From the NCBI RefSeq assembly GCF_000170895.1, contig NZ_ABCS01000068.1, positions 1 to 55,304 of the forward strand: a DNA stretch of 55,304 bases, written 5' to 3'. A program made the position numbers and the translations under genes. The DNA comes from Plesiocystis pacifica SIR-1. GTDB lineage: Bacteria > Myxococcota_A > Polyangia > Nannocystales > Nannocystaceae. Of the stretch, positions 34,002 through 42,794 are shown piece by piece. Every line of letters begins with the position of its first letter. Position 1 is the first letter of the stretch. A model generated the notes under the pieces. It was not told the DNA's origin. It ran no database searches and was given only the letters and a program-made list of their open reading frames with translations.

Positions 34002-35075
34002 TCACGGGAGCCCCGCCCCCTCGGTTTGGAACAGCCGCTCGGCCCGCTCGGACGCCTCGCCAGTGTCGACGCCGTAGGCCCGCGCCGCGTCGACGATCGC
34101 CGCCGGGGTCGTCAGCTGCTGGCCGATGGACGCGGCATCGAGGGCGCCCGCGTGGCAGGCGAAGAGCAGCGAGGCGAAGGGCTCGGCGGCTACCTCTGCG
34201 CGGCGCGAGCGATCGTCAAAGCACGCCCGCAGCTGCTCACGTCGCGCGCCCACGCGGTCGAGGAGCGCGGGCACGAGGGCGTCGACCTCGGCGAGCCAGG
34301 CGTCGAGCGCGGCCGTGAACTGGGCGAGCTCGGCGTCGTCTGATCGGCGCGCGAGGGCGTCGCGCTCGCGTCGGAGCTTCTTGGCCGAGAACGTCGGCCA
34401 GGCCCGGCTGCGGAGCACGGCGACCTGCCAGCGCTGACGCTCCTGCGCCCAGTAGTCCCGCGCCGCGGGGACCGAGACGCGCTCGAAGCTCGGCAGCACG
34501 AGCGCGCTCAGGGCTTGGCCGTGGCAGGCCCCGGTGTCGAGGCCGTAGACCCGATCGTTCCACACGCGGATCGAGTCGCCGACGACGTGGTGCCCGAACA
34601 CGATGGGCTTGTCGCCAGAGTAGAGCTCGGTCCAGTAGCGCTCGCCGTAGAGGCCCTCGAGGTGGCGGGTCCCGGAGGTCGTGCCCGCGAGCACGTCTTC
34701 GCGCTGCTCGGCCAGGGGCACGCCCGCCTCGAAGCCGCCGTGGACGATGATCGCGTCCGGGGTCTCGAGGAAGTAGGGCAGGGCCGCGGCCCACTGGCGA
34801 AAGGCCGCGTAGCGCGGGCCGAACTGAAGCCGGACGATCTCCTGGGAGTAGCTGAGCACGCCGCGGACGTGCTTGCGCTCGTGGTTGCCCATGAGCGCGA
34901 CGGCGTTGTCCCGGGCGCGGAAGAGCTCCCACACGCCCACCGAGTCGGGGCCGCGGTCGACGAGGTCGCCGACGCTGATCACCCGGTCCTCGTCGCGCAG
35001 CTCGACGCGCTCGAGCAGGGCCTCGAGCTCGGCCAGGCAGCCGTGGATGTCCCCAATGACGATGTCTCGTCCCAT
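34002..35075 (-). CDS. Calcineurin-like metallophosphoesterase (PPP/ApaH-like)
   Basis: 357 residues from the ATG at 35075 (an upstream in-frame start fits less well). The di-metal site is complete in the N-terminal 200 residues: GDIHGC, GDLVDRGP, LMGNHERKH, IIVHGGF and VFGHHVVGD. The order fits the PPP/ApaH group, which removes phosphate from phosphoproteins or cleaves Ap4A. A C-terminal helical extension of about 150 residues (WAQERQRWQVAVLRSRAW onwards) is not part of the standard enzymes. Given three Ser/Thr kinases nearby, a protein phosphatase role is attractive but unproven. Confidence 0.9.
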   Translation of the reverse strand: MGRDIVIGDIHGCLAELEALLERVELRDEDRVISVGDLVDRGPDSVGVWELFRARDNAVALMGNHERKHVRGVLSYSQEIVRLQFGPRYAAFRQWAAALPYFLETPDAIIVHGGFEAGVPLAEQREDVLAGTTSGTRHLEGLYGERYWTELYSGDKPIVFGHHVVGDSIRVWNDRVYGLDTGACHGQALSALVLPSFERVSVPAARDYWAQERQRWQVAVLRSRAWPTFSAKKLRRERDALARRSDDAELAQFTAALDAWLAEVDALVPALLDRVGARREQLRACFDDRSRRAEVAAEPFASLLFACHAGALDAASIGQQLTTPAAIVDAARAYGVDTGEASERAERLFQTEGAGLP

Positions 35076-35176
35076 GACGAAGCAGGGAGACACGGGGCCA
35101 GGCCATGGGCAAGGACAAAAGTCCGGACACGCCCAGGCGGGCTCGGCCGGACCGGTTCAGCTCAGCTCAGCCCAGC

Positions 35177-36004
35177 TCAAGGCGCGGGGACGTTGGCGCA
35201 CACGCCCTGGCCCCCGCCGATGTTGGCGCAGTACTCGTACTCGCCGCACTGATCGTTGCCGCCGTCGGGGTTGCAGGGCGTGCGGCAGATCGGCAGGACC
35301 TCCGGAGAGGCGTGGCAGACCAGCCCCGGCGGGCACGAGGGGTTCTCGAGGTTGCAAAAGGGGCGACAGGTGCCCACGTCGGAGAGCGGGTCGTAGTCCG
35401 AGCAAAACAGCCCTGGGGCGCAGTCGTCGTGGATGATGTCGTCGGGGGAGCCGTAGTCGATCTCGCAGGACTCGAGGTGTTGCCCGGTTCCGGGGGCCAG
35501 GATCGACGCGCACACGTTCTCGAGGGGCGGCTGCCAGTCGCCGTTGACCAGGTACACGCTGCACTTGTGACCGCGGGGGCAGTCCTGGGCGTAGGGGTCG
35601 CAGGGCTGACCGTCGAAGGCGCCGCTCGTCCCGCCCGTGTCTTCTTCGCTGCTCTCGGTCGACTCGGACTCGGACTCGGACTCGGACTCGGACTCGGACT
35701 CGGACTCGGACTCGGACTCGGACTCGGACTCGGACTCGGACTCGGACTCGGACTCGGTGCTCTCGGTCGATTCGGACTCAGACTCGCTGCTCGATTCGGA
35801 CTCGGACTCGCTGCTCTCTCTCGAGTCGGAGTCGGAGCTCTCGCTCGTGTCCGACCCGCCGCTCTCGTCCATGCCCTCATCGGCGCCGGTGCTCTCCCCC
35901 TCGCCGTCCTCCTCCCCGGGGACGCAGGCCCCGAGGGCTAGGGTCAGGCTCAAGCTCAGGACGAAGCCCGAGGCCCCGCCAATCGAATCCAACATTTTGA
36001 TCAT
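35177..36004 (-). CDS. Lipoprotein with Ser-Glu repeat stalk and Cys-rich head
   Basis: 275 residues from the ATG at 36004 (a second ATG at 35995 is possible). The signal peptide ends in LALGACVPG. Residues about 50-120 are almost only Ser, Glu and Asp, encoded largely by a hexanucleotide array. The C-terminal head (about 130-275) holds about 18 cysteines in a repeating C-x-PG-x2-C type pattern (CPRGHKC, CAPGLFC, CPPGLVC), a disulfide-rich module seen in surface proteins of this bacterial group. Probably a surface-exposed lipoprotein; function unknown. It diverges from nothing close; the 207-bp gap to tsaB shows no gene. Confidence 0.85.
   Translation of the reverse strand: MIKMLDSIGGASGFVLSLSLTLALGACVPGEEDGEGESTGADEGMDESGGSDTSESSDSDSRESSESESESSSESESESTESTESESESESESESESESESESESESESESESESTESSEEDTGGTSGAFDGQPCDPYAQDCPRGHKCSVYLVNGDWQPPLENVCASILAPGTGQHLESCEIDYGSPDDIIHDDCAPGLFCSDYDPLSDVGTCRPFCNLENPSCPPGLVCHASPEVLPICRTPCNPDGGNDQCGEYEYCANIGGGQGVCANVPAP
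35661..35757. repeat. Hexanucleotide microsatellite (GACTCG), about 16 copies
   Basis: About 97 bp of nearly perfect GACTCG units. On the minus strand they encode the Ser-Glu stalk of the lipoprotein. Six-base units keep the frame, so slippage would change stalk length rather than switch the gene off. The opposite strand is also open (Ser-Asp repeats) but is not a gene. Confidence 0.9.
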
Positions 36005-36211
36005 GGTTCAACTATAGCCGAGGCTCCCGCGCACTCGATGCCGGGCGCTGATGGCCGAACCGCGCTCCACCGGGTGCTCCCTCTGAGAGCCCTCGCGTGG
36101 CGTCCGAGACGGTCGAGTGGCGTGTGATGTCAGGCGGGGTGGTCTCGAAGGTGGTCTCCCGGGCCGGTCAACGTTCGGGCTCCGAGTCAGAGGGGAAGCG
36201 CGAGGCGTCGA

Positions 36212-36994
36212 CTAGCCGTCGACGAAGGGGCTGCGGTAGGGCTTGCGCTTGGGCTTGTTGATGCCCATCTCGGCGTAGCTCTGGCGCAGGTAGGTCACGC
36301 CGAAGGCCCCTGGATCGACGGCGCCCGCGCGCGCCGGGCCGAGGGCGGCGAGGCTGGCCCGCCACAGACCCTCGGCGGTCGGCCCGGGGGCGAGCAGGGC
36401 CCGCTGGGCCAGGTCCTCGGGGAGCTGCTCGGCGTAAGGACCACAGCCGGGGCCGTGGACCCAGGGGGTCTCGCCAGCCTCGCGCAGCGCCGCCAGGGTC
36501 TCGTCGAGCTCTTCGATGAGCGTGGCGAGCTCGATGACGCGCTCGGGGCTGCGGGCCGTGATGGCCACGGCTTCAGGCGTTGGGCCGCCGAGGGAGAACA
36601 GCGCCCCGTAGACCTGCCTGCGCCGGGCGTCGAGGAGGGCGAGGACGTGGCCGGGCTGCCCCGGATCGAGCTGCGGACTCGAGGCCGCGAGGGCGGCGAG
36701 GGTCGAGACCGGGACGACCGGGATCCCCAGGCTCAGCGCGAGGCCCTTGGCCGTGGCCACGGCCACGCGGGTGCCGGTGAAGGTCCCCGGTCCGCGGCCG
36801 CAGGCGACGGTGGCCAGGTCGCGGGGGGCGATGCCAGCGGCGTCGAGGGCCGCGCGCAGGCGCAGGTGCAGGCGCTCGGAGGTCTGGTTGGCGCCGTCGG
36901 CCTCGGTGTCGCGGACGACGAGCTCGGCCCCCTCGGCGTGCACCCGGCCGAGGGCGACGCAGGTCTGGGGCGCGGAGGCGTCGAGGCAGAGCAT
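36212..36994 (-). CDS. tsaB: tRNA threonylcarbamoyladenosine biosynthesis protein TsaB
   Basis: 260 residues from the ATG at 36994; a GTG at 37033 would add 13 residues. TsaB pairs with TsaD to transfer threonylcarbamoyl to A37 of ANN-decoding tRNAs. Family marks are the N-terminal strand MLCLDASAPQTCVALG, the helix SERLHLRLRAALDAAG, and the signature VACGRGPGTFTGTRVAVAT with KGLALSLGIPVVPVSTLAAL. LLDARRRQVYGALF is also typical. The C-terminus (INKPKRKPYRSPFVDG) is an extra basic tail. No tsaD, tsaE or rimI is adjacent. It is 50 nt downstream of the amidohydrolase and may share its transcript. Confidence 0.93.
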   Translation of the reverse strand: MLCLDASAPQTCVALGRVHAEGAELVVRDTEADGANQTSERLHLRLRAALDAAGIAPRDLATVACGRGPGTFTGTRVAVATAKGLALSLGIPVVPVSTLAALAASSPQLDPGQPGHVLALLDARRRQVYGALFSLGGPTPEAVAITARSPERVIELATLIEELDETLAALREAGETPWVHGPGCGPYAEQLPEDLAQRALLAPGPTAEGLWRASLAALGPARAGAVDPGAFGVTYLRQSYAEMGINKPKRKPYRSPFVDG

Positions 36995-37044
36995 CCAGCC
37001 CGCGCGCGTGGGAGGGGGTTGTCCGGCGCTCACAGACGCGGAGT

Positions 37045-38934
37045 CTACTGGCTGGGGGCCGCCGTGTCCTCCGCGGGGCCGTCGAGCCGCGCCTTTGGCG
37101 GGATGCGCAGCTCCACGCCGGCGACGTAGGTCCCGAGCACCTCGAGATCGGCGAGCTGCTTGGGCCGCAGCACCCAGGGGTCGGCGTCGAGGACGATGAA
37201 GTCGGCCCACGCCCCGGGCACCAGGGCGCCGAGGCGGCCCTCGGCGAAGCCCGCGAACGCGCCCTCGAGGGTCATGGCGGTGAGGGCCTCGTCGAGGCTC
37301 ACGGCCTGGTCGCCGTAAAAGGGCAGGGCGCCCGGGTCGTAGCCGGGGTCGGTGGGCAAGCGGGTGCGGTTGACGGCGAAGTAGAGGGTCTCGACGGGGG
37401 TCCAGGGCTCGCCGGGGAGGTCGGAGCTGAAGATCAGGTGGGCGTCGGCGTCGAGGAAGCGTCGCCACGCGTAGGCTCGGCGCACGCGGGTCGGCCCGAG
37501 GCGCTGTTCGGCCCAGGCGCTGTCGCCCACGGCGTGGCTGGGCTGCATGCTGGCGATGACCCCGAGCCGCGCGGTCCGCTGGAAGTCGCGCTCGTGCATG
37601 ACCTGGGCGTGCTCGAGGCGCCAGCGGTGGTCGTGGGCCGAGGCCCCGCCGTGGCGCTCGAGCACGCGCTGGTAGATGTCGAGGACCGTGGCGTTGGCCG
37701 CGTCGCCGATGCTGTGCACGGCCAGCTGAAAGCCGCGCTCGAGGGCGCCCTCGGCCAGGTCCTCGATGGCCCGCGGCGAGATGCGCTCGGCCGGGTGGGC
37801 CTGGTTGTGGGGGTCGTCGGCGTAGGGCTGGGCGAGCAGGGCGGTGCGCGAGCCCAGGGAGCCGTCGTAGAACACCTTGAAGCCCCGGGCGACGAGGCGA
37901 TCGCGGGGGTCGACGATGGGCCCGCGCTCGAGGGCCTCGGCGACGAGCTGGGGGTCGTTGCCGTCGAGCAGGGTGTAGACGCGGATCGGCAGGCCCCAGT
38001 CGATGTCGCCGGGGGCGCTGGGGTCGAGCTGGATGGACAGGGTGGCGGGGTCGGTGATCAGGTCGCCGCTGAGGCCCTGGAGGGTGTCGAAGTCGCGCTC
38101 GGCCAGGCTCACGAAGGCGCGCAGGTCCTCCTGGCCCACGCCGGCCTCGTGGATCGTGGTCACCCCGGCGGCCGCCAGGCGCCACAGCGCGGCCGTGATC
38201 GCGGCCTCGCGCTGGGCGAGGTCGGGGGGCGGCACGCGATCGCGGACCAGGGCCTGGGCGCCCGCGAGCAGCACCCCGGTGGCGCGGCCCTCGGGATCGC
38301 GGAGGATGGTCCCGCCCGCGGGGTTCGGCGTGCGGGCGCCGATCGCCGCGCGCTCGAGGGCGGCGCCGTTGGCCAGGGTAGCGAAGCCGTGGCGGGAGTA
38401 GAGGACCACCGGGGTCTCGGGGAAGGCGGCGTCGAGCTCGGCCCGGTCGGGGTAGCCCCCGTTTGCCCACGCGCCCTCGTCCCAGCCCTGGCCGACGAGC
38501 CATCGATCACCGGTGGGGGCCGGCTCGGCGACGAGGCGCTCGACCATGCACGCGACGGTCTCGCACTCGCTCACGTCCACGCGCAGGGCGTCCATGCCCA
38601 GCTGGCGCGCGTGCGTGTGGGAGTCGATGATGCCGGGCAAGACCACGGCGCCGGGCAGGCGGATGACCGGCGCGCCGAAGTAGTTGCCCTGGATGTCCGC
38701 GGCGCTGCCGGTGGCGACGATCTTGCCCCCGGCGACGGCCATGGCCTCGACCCGAGGCGCTCGCGGATCGAGGGTCACGATGCCGCCGGGGTTGGCCTCG
38801 CCCGGGCCGGGCAGCACGTAGACGACGGGGTCCTGCGGCGGGCCCTGGCTCTGGAGGCCCGGGCCGTTGGCGCAGCCGAGGGCGCTCAGGCCTGCCAGGA
38901 TCGAGAACACGGAGCCAGCGCGAGGGGTCGGCAC
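37045..38934 (-). CDS. Amidohydrolase-3 family (YtcJ-like) lipoprotein
   Basis: 629 residues from the GTG at 38934. A signal peptide ends in LSALGCANG, so this enzyme is lipid-anchored, unlike most YtcJ-like proteins. The metal-dependent amidohydrolase barrel is clear: VVLPGIIDSHTHARQLG with HxH, GFKVFYDGSLGSRTA, LAVHSIGDAANATVL, WRLEHAQVMHERD, LIFSSDLPGEPW with the late Asp, and the small beta-sandwich end GRLGALVPGAWADFIVLDAD. The family hydrolyses C-N bonds in formamides, hydantoins or similar compounds; the substrate is unknown. A 13-bp tandem repeat precedes it. Confidence 0.92.
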   Translation of the reverse strand: MPTPRAGSVFSILAGLSALGCANGPGLQSQGPPQDPVVYVLPGPGEANPGGIVTLDPRAPRVEAMAVAGGKIVATGSAADIQGNYFGAPVIRLPGAVVLPGIIDSHTHARQLGMDALRVDVSECETVACMVERLVAEPAPTGDRWLVGQGWDEGAWANGGYPDRAELDAAFPETPVVLYSRHGFATLANGAALERAAIGARTPNPAGGTILRDPEGRATGVLLAGAQALVRDRVPPPDLAQREAAITAALWRLAAAGVTTIHEAGVGQEDLRAFVSLAERDFDTLQGLSGDLITDPATLSIQLDPSAPGDIDWGLPIRVYTLLDGNDPQLVAEALERGPIVDPRDRLVARGFKVFYDGSLGSRTALLAQPYADDPHNQAHPAERISPRAIEDLAEGALERGFQLAVHSIGDAANATVLDIYQRVLERHGGASAHDHRWRLEHAQVMHERDFQRTARLGVIASMQPSHAVGDSAWAEQRLGPTRVRRAYAWRRFLDADAHLIFSSDLPGEPWTPVETLYFAVNRTRLPTDPGYDPGALPFYGDQAVSLDEALTAMTLEGAFAGFAEGRLGALVPGAWADFIVLDADPWVLRPKQLADLEVLGTYVAGVELRIPPKARLDGPAEDTAAPSQ

Positions 38935-38950
38935 GGGCCGCAGCTTAGCT

Positions 38951-39015
38951 CACTCGCCGGCTTCACTCGCCGGCTTCACTCGCCGGCTTCACTCGCCGGC
39001 TTCACTCGCTGCTTT
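38951..39015. repeat. 13-bp tandem repeat CACTCGCCGGCTT, four perfect units plus one degenerate
   Basis: Four exact copies (38951-39002) are followed by a degenerate copy to 39015. The array fills the gap between the amidohydrolase start and the arylsulfotransferase-like gene, and its last unit contains that gene's stop codon. The unit length is not a multiple of three and no protein repeat results. Confidence 0.9.
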
Positions 39016-40546
39016 GGCCCATCCACCGCGCCGTCGGGATCGCCCGGTAGCTGAACGAGTTGTTCGGCGTGTGCAGGGACCACACGGCCTGGGGGGAGGC
39101 CTCGGGGGCGAGCTCGCGGATCCGGGCGTGGGCGTCGGTGAAGGGATCGGCCGCGTCGGAGGCGAGCAGGGAGTCGAGCACCAGGTAGTGGCCACCCGGC
39201 ATCAGCGCGACGCTGCTGGCGATGATCGACGAGTACTCGCCGCCGTCGTCGACCCACACTTGCGCCGCCGTCATCGCGTCCCGGTCGACGGCGTAGCGGA
39301 CGACCCGCGAGCGCACGTCGATGGGCGCGTCGAGGGGATCGCCGATGTCGTTGTCGTAGAGGATGAGGCTGCCGTCGGCGAGCCACTGGGGCGAGTGTTG
39401 GTGCCAAAACCACGTCCCCTCGCTCAGCGCGAAGTCGCCGTCCGTGCCCATGCGCCAGGTGATCTCGCCGCTGCCCCGATCGACGGCGACGAGCCAGTCT
39501 TGGTGGCGCAGGCTGAGCAGGACCTCGTCGCGGGCCTCGTCGTAGATCAGCCCGTTGGCGTGGGTCCAGTCGTGGGAGGCCACGCCGGTCTCGGGGTTGG
39601 TGATCATGAACATGCCCCAAAAGTCGGGCAGCCGGCGGTGGACGTCGAGGTGGTCGAAGCTGTCCCACAGCCACACGCGCTCGCCCTCGGGGGTGAACTC
39701 GACGATGGTGTCGCCGGCGACCGGGAGCACGCCCTCGTCGCCGCCGTAGTCGATGTCCTGGAACTCCACGCCGATGGCTAAAAAGTTGCCGTTGGGGAGC
39801 TCGATGATGTCGTGGTGCAGGCCGGGGACGTCGAGGTCGGCGGCGCTGACGTGCATGCGCTCTTGGCCGAGCTCGTCGACGATCCGCGCGACGTTGCCGC
39901 GCAGGCTGAGCACGGTCCCGTCCGGGCGCAGGGTCAGCCCCGTCCACAGCTCGTCGATGTTGGCGCTCTCGGGCAGCTGCGAGTAGTGCCAGCGGGTCAC
40001 GCCCTCGCGGTCGACGGCGAACAGGTTCTGGGGCTCGACGGTGAACAGCCCGGCGAGGTCGAAGATGACCTGGACGGTCTCGCTGTCGTCGGGGTCGACG
40101 GGCTCGACCTCGAAGGCCGGGATGAAGCCGGGCAGGGCGGGCTCGGTCATCACGGTGACGGGCTCGACGAGGTCGTGGCCGTCGGCGACGACGTGCAGCT
40201 CGAGGCCGTGGGCCGTGTCGGGGGCGAGGCCGCGGACGCGGACGCGGCGGAGCTCGTCGCCGGTGCTGGGCACGAGCTCGTGGCTGATGCCGGGGTCGTC
40301 GGGGTGGACGACGTGGATGGTCCCGAGCTGATTGCCCTCGTAGTGGGGGATGACCAGATCGATGACCAGCGGCGAGTTCGGGTAGACCTCGACCTCGATG
40401 GAGAGCTCGGGCTCGGTGTGGGCGTCCGCGGCCTCGTCGCCGTTGCCCTCGTCTTCGTCGCCCGTGTTGCAGGCCAGGGCGAGGAGCGGGGCGAGGGCGA
40501 CGGCGATGGCGAGGTGAGGGGCGCGGGCAGGCGTGGTCGAGAGCAT
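39002..40546 (-). CDS. Arylsulfotransferase (ASST)-like lipoprotein
   Basis: 514 residues from the ATG at 40546, where the signal peptide ends in APLLALACNTG. An acidic linker and an N-terminal beta domain (about 45-130) precede a propeller-like region: GLHHDIIELPNGNFLAIG, VWLWDSFDHLDVHRRLPD, SHDWTHANGLIYDEARDEVL, LRHQDWLVAVDRGSGEITWR and HQHSPQWLADGSLILYDND. These His-rich blades match the ASST family, which moves sulfate between phenolic donors and acceptors in the periplasm. No dsbL/dsbI partner is adjacent. The catalytic His cannot be fixed by eye, so a non-catalytic propeller is possible. Confidence 0.87.
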   Translation of the reverse strand: MLSTTPARAPHLAIAVALAPLLALACNTGDEDEGNGDEAADAHTEPELSIEVEVYPNSPLVIDLVIPHYEGNQLGTIHVVHPDDPGISHELVPSTGDELRRVRVRGLAPDTAHGLELHVVADGHDLVEPVTVMTEPALPGFIPAFEVEPVDPDDSETVQVIFDLAGLFTVEPQNLFAVDREGVTRWHYSQLPESANIDELWTGLTLRPDGTVLSLRGNVARIVDELGQERMHVSAADLDVPGLHHDIIELPNGNFLAIGVEFQDIDYGGDEGVLPVAGDTIVEFTPEGERVWLWDSFDHLDVHRRLPDFWGMFMITNPETGVASHDWTHANGLIYDEARDEVLLSLRHQDWLVAVDRGSGEITWRMGTDGDFALSEGTWFWHQHSPQWLADGSLILYDNDIGDPLDAPIDVRSRVVRYAVDRDAMTAAQVWVDDGGEYSSIIASSVALMPGGHYLVLDSLLASDAADPFTDAHARIRELAPEASPQAVWSLHTPNNSFSYRAIPTARWMGQSSE

Positions 40547-40651
40547 GGCTGGGAGCGGGCAGGGAGATGCCCGCGGGTAGGCCTCGAACGATGGCACCCC
40601 GAGCCGGCCTTCACCATGGGCCGGCGCACGCTCTGGCGAGACAGTCGGCGG

Positions 40652-42736
40652 TCAAGCCGAGCGCCCGGCGCGACGCCGGGACGCGGCCGCGCCCACGCAC
40701 AGCAACAAAGCGAGGGAGGCGAGCTCCCGCGGCGAGCTCGGAGCGCTCACCGAGCAGCCCTTGCCGTCGTCGCCCTCCGACTGCCCGGCGTCGCCCGTGG
40801 CGTCGCCGATCTCGTCGGCGCTGTCTCCAGCGTCGCCCTCGTCCGCGCCGCTGTCCTCGGGCTCTTCCTGCCCGACGTGGAGGGTGACCAGCTCGGACTC
40901 CCCGACGTTGCCCCACACGTCCTCGGCGCGGGCGCGCAGGGTCCAGTCTCCTTCTGGAAAGGTCACCCCTTCGATGACGTAGGGCGGCTCGAGGCCCGTC
41001 CACGGCTGGAGATCCCCGGCGATCTCGATGCCCACGCTGGCGACGAAGGTCTCGTCGAGGGCCTCGATCTCGATGTCGGTCTCGAACGGGGCCTCGGGGA
41101 TCCACACGTCGATCCCGGGCCCGGGCGCGGTGATGGTCACCGTCGGCGGGCCGACGTCCTCGACCTCGAGGGCCTGGAGGCCGTTGGCGATGTTGGGGAA
41201 GGGGCCGATGAAGTCGTCGGCGCCCGTGGGGATCGCGGTCTTGACCAGCAGGTTGCGCATGCCGAAGCCGTTGAGCGCGACGCCCTGCTGCTGGGCGTAC
41301 TGGCTGATCACGACGACGGCGTTGCTGACCACCGGGACCGCGGAGCTCGTGCCGTTGAAGCCCCCGTTGTAGGCCTGGTTGTAGTCGTCGCCGTAGGCCT
41401 CGAAGGTCCCGCCGCCGAGGGTGAACACGTTCGTGCCCCAGCCCTGGATGTCGACCCGGGAGCCGTAGGTCGAAAAGCCCATCTTGGTGTGCTGGACCGT
41501 GGACGAGCCCGCGCCGACGATCAGCGCGCCGCTGTCTTCGCGCGCCATGTACTCCGCGTACTCGGGGGCGTCGAGGTTTTGGTTGCCGTTGCCCGCGGCC
41601 GCGACCACGAGGACGCCGGCGTCCGTGGCCGTGCGCGTGGCCATGTGCACGGCGGGGGCGTACTCGGCGGGGATGTAGGCCTCGGGCCCGTTGGGGCCGC
41701 CGATCTGCATCTCGTACATCAGCACGTCGCCGGGCTCGAACACGGACACCGCGGACAAGATGGCGGCGACGCGGCGCGAGCCGCCCTCGACGCTGAGCTC
41801 GGGGAAGGTGTGCAGCTGCGCCTCGGACACGCCGCCGGTGATGCCGTAGCCGTTGTTGCCGGCGGAGGTGATGCCGACGACGGCGGTGCCGTGGTCGAGG
41901 GAGTTGTCGTCGGGGGTCGGCGTTTGCCCGGGCTCGGGGACGACGCCCTGGTCGACGAGATCCTCGTGGGCCGTGTTCCAGCCGTACTCGATGTCGCCGA
42001 GGCGGATCCCCTCGCCGCGCAGGCCGATGGCCCAGGCCGCGTCCACGTCTACGCCAGGGTCGGGGCCGAGGTAGCCCTGGAACTCCTCGAGGTCTGGCGT
42101 GGTCGGGTCGATGTCCGCGGGCGGCGGGGTGTGGGTAGCCTCGACGGACACGAACTCGACGATCTCGAGGGCCTGGAGGCGCTCGCCGATCACCGCCCAC
42201 TCGGGCCCCTGGGCCTGGTCGAGCTCGACGATGAGCAGGGCCGCGAAGTCGGGCTGGGTCCGGCCCGACTTCGCGCGGGCGCGGGCCTCGACGTCGGCGA
42301 GGGTCGCAGGGTCGAGGTCGACGGCGGGGCGCAGGCGCAGGTCGTAGTGCTCGACGACGGCCTGGGCCGCGGCCACGTCGTGGCCCTCCTCGGAGCGCAG
42401 CGTGCTCTCCCCGTCCACGCGCACCCGCGCGGCGTCGACGAATTTGACGGTCATCTGCCAGGTCAGCGGCGTGCCCTCGGCGTCGCGCTCGGCGGGGAGC
42501 TGGACGGGGACCTTGGCGTAGGGCTGGCGCGGGGTGAGCCCCGGCTGGGTCGGATCCCCGTCTTGGCACGCGGGAATCAGGCAGGTGTCGCGCTCGGCCG
42601 CGTCGGGGTTCGGCGCGGAGCGATCGTCGGGCTCGGCGGGGCCGACGGGCTGGCCCGGGCCGGGATCAGGGCTGCACGCGAGCGCGAGCGCGACGAGGGA
42701 AGCGGGGACGAGGTGGGCGGGCGTGGGCCTGCGCAT
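40652..42736 (-). CDS. S8 subtilisin-like protease, surface-anchored with MYXO-CTERM tail
   Basis: 694 residues. The signal peptide ends in LALACSPDP. A propeptide-like region (about 60-215) precedes the protease domain: Asp/Glu region IRLGDIEYGWNTAHEDL, His in SLDHGTAVVGI, GVLVVAAAGNGNQNLD (oxyanion Asn region) and Ser in FNGTSSAVPVVSNAV. The first motif reads D-I-E-Y-G where classical subtilases have D-T/S-G. An immunoglobulin-like beta domain follows (about 500-620). The C-terminus has an acidic linker, GKGCSVS, one hydrophobic helix and RRRAGRSA, a MYXO-CTERM sorting signal. Likely a processed surface protease acting on extracellular proteins. Confidence 0.93.
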   Translation of the reverse strand: MRRPTPAHLVPASLVALALACSPDPGPGQPVGPAEPDDRSAPNPDAAERDTCLIPACQDGDPTQPGLTPRQPYAKVPVQLPAERDAEGTPLTWQMTVKFVDAARVRVDGESTLRSEEGHDVAAAQAVVEHYDLRLRPAVDLDPATLADVEARARAKSGRTQPDFAALLIVELDQAQGPEWAVIGERLQALEIVEFVSVEATHTPPPADIDPTTPDLEEFQGYLGPDPGVDVDAAWAIGLRGEGIRLGDIEYGWNTAHEDLVDQGVVPEPGQTPTPDDNSLDHGTAVVGITSAGNNGYGITGGVSEAQLHTFPELSVEGGSRRVAAILSAVSVFEPGDVLMYEMQIGGPNGPEAYIPAEYAPAVHMATRTATDAGVLVVAAAGNGNQNLDAPEYAEYMAREDSGALIVGAGSSTVQHTKMGFSTYGSRVDIQGWGTNVFTLGGGTFEAYGDDYNQAYNGGFNGTSSAVPVVSNAVVVISQYAQQQGVALNGFGMRNLLVKTAIPTGADDFIGPFPNIANGLQALEVEDVGPPTVTITAPGPGIDVWIPEAPFETDIEIEALDETFVASVGIEIAGDLQPWTGLEPPYVIEGVTFPEGDWTLRARAEDVWGNVGESELVTLHVGQEEPEDSGADEGDAGDSADEIGDATGDAGQSEGDDGKGCSVSAPSSPRELASLALLLCVGAAASRRRAGRSA

Positions 42737-42794
42737 CGGCCCAACTATACGGGCACGGAGGGCCGGACCCGCGCGGCCGCGAGAGTTTGCACCG

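Noticed and set aside
35637..36017. Rightward Ser-Asp repeat protein
   Set aside because: It is the complement of the hexanucleotide array. The leftward frame has a signal peptide and a Cys-rich domain, while the rightward frame has neither.
36005..36211. tRNA gene suggested by a GGTTCAA string
   Set aside because: No acceptor, D or anticodon stems can be built around it. It is the upstream region of the lipoprotein gene.
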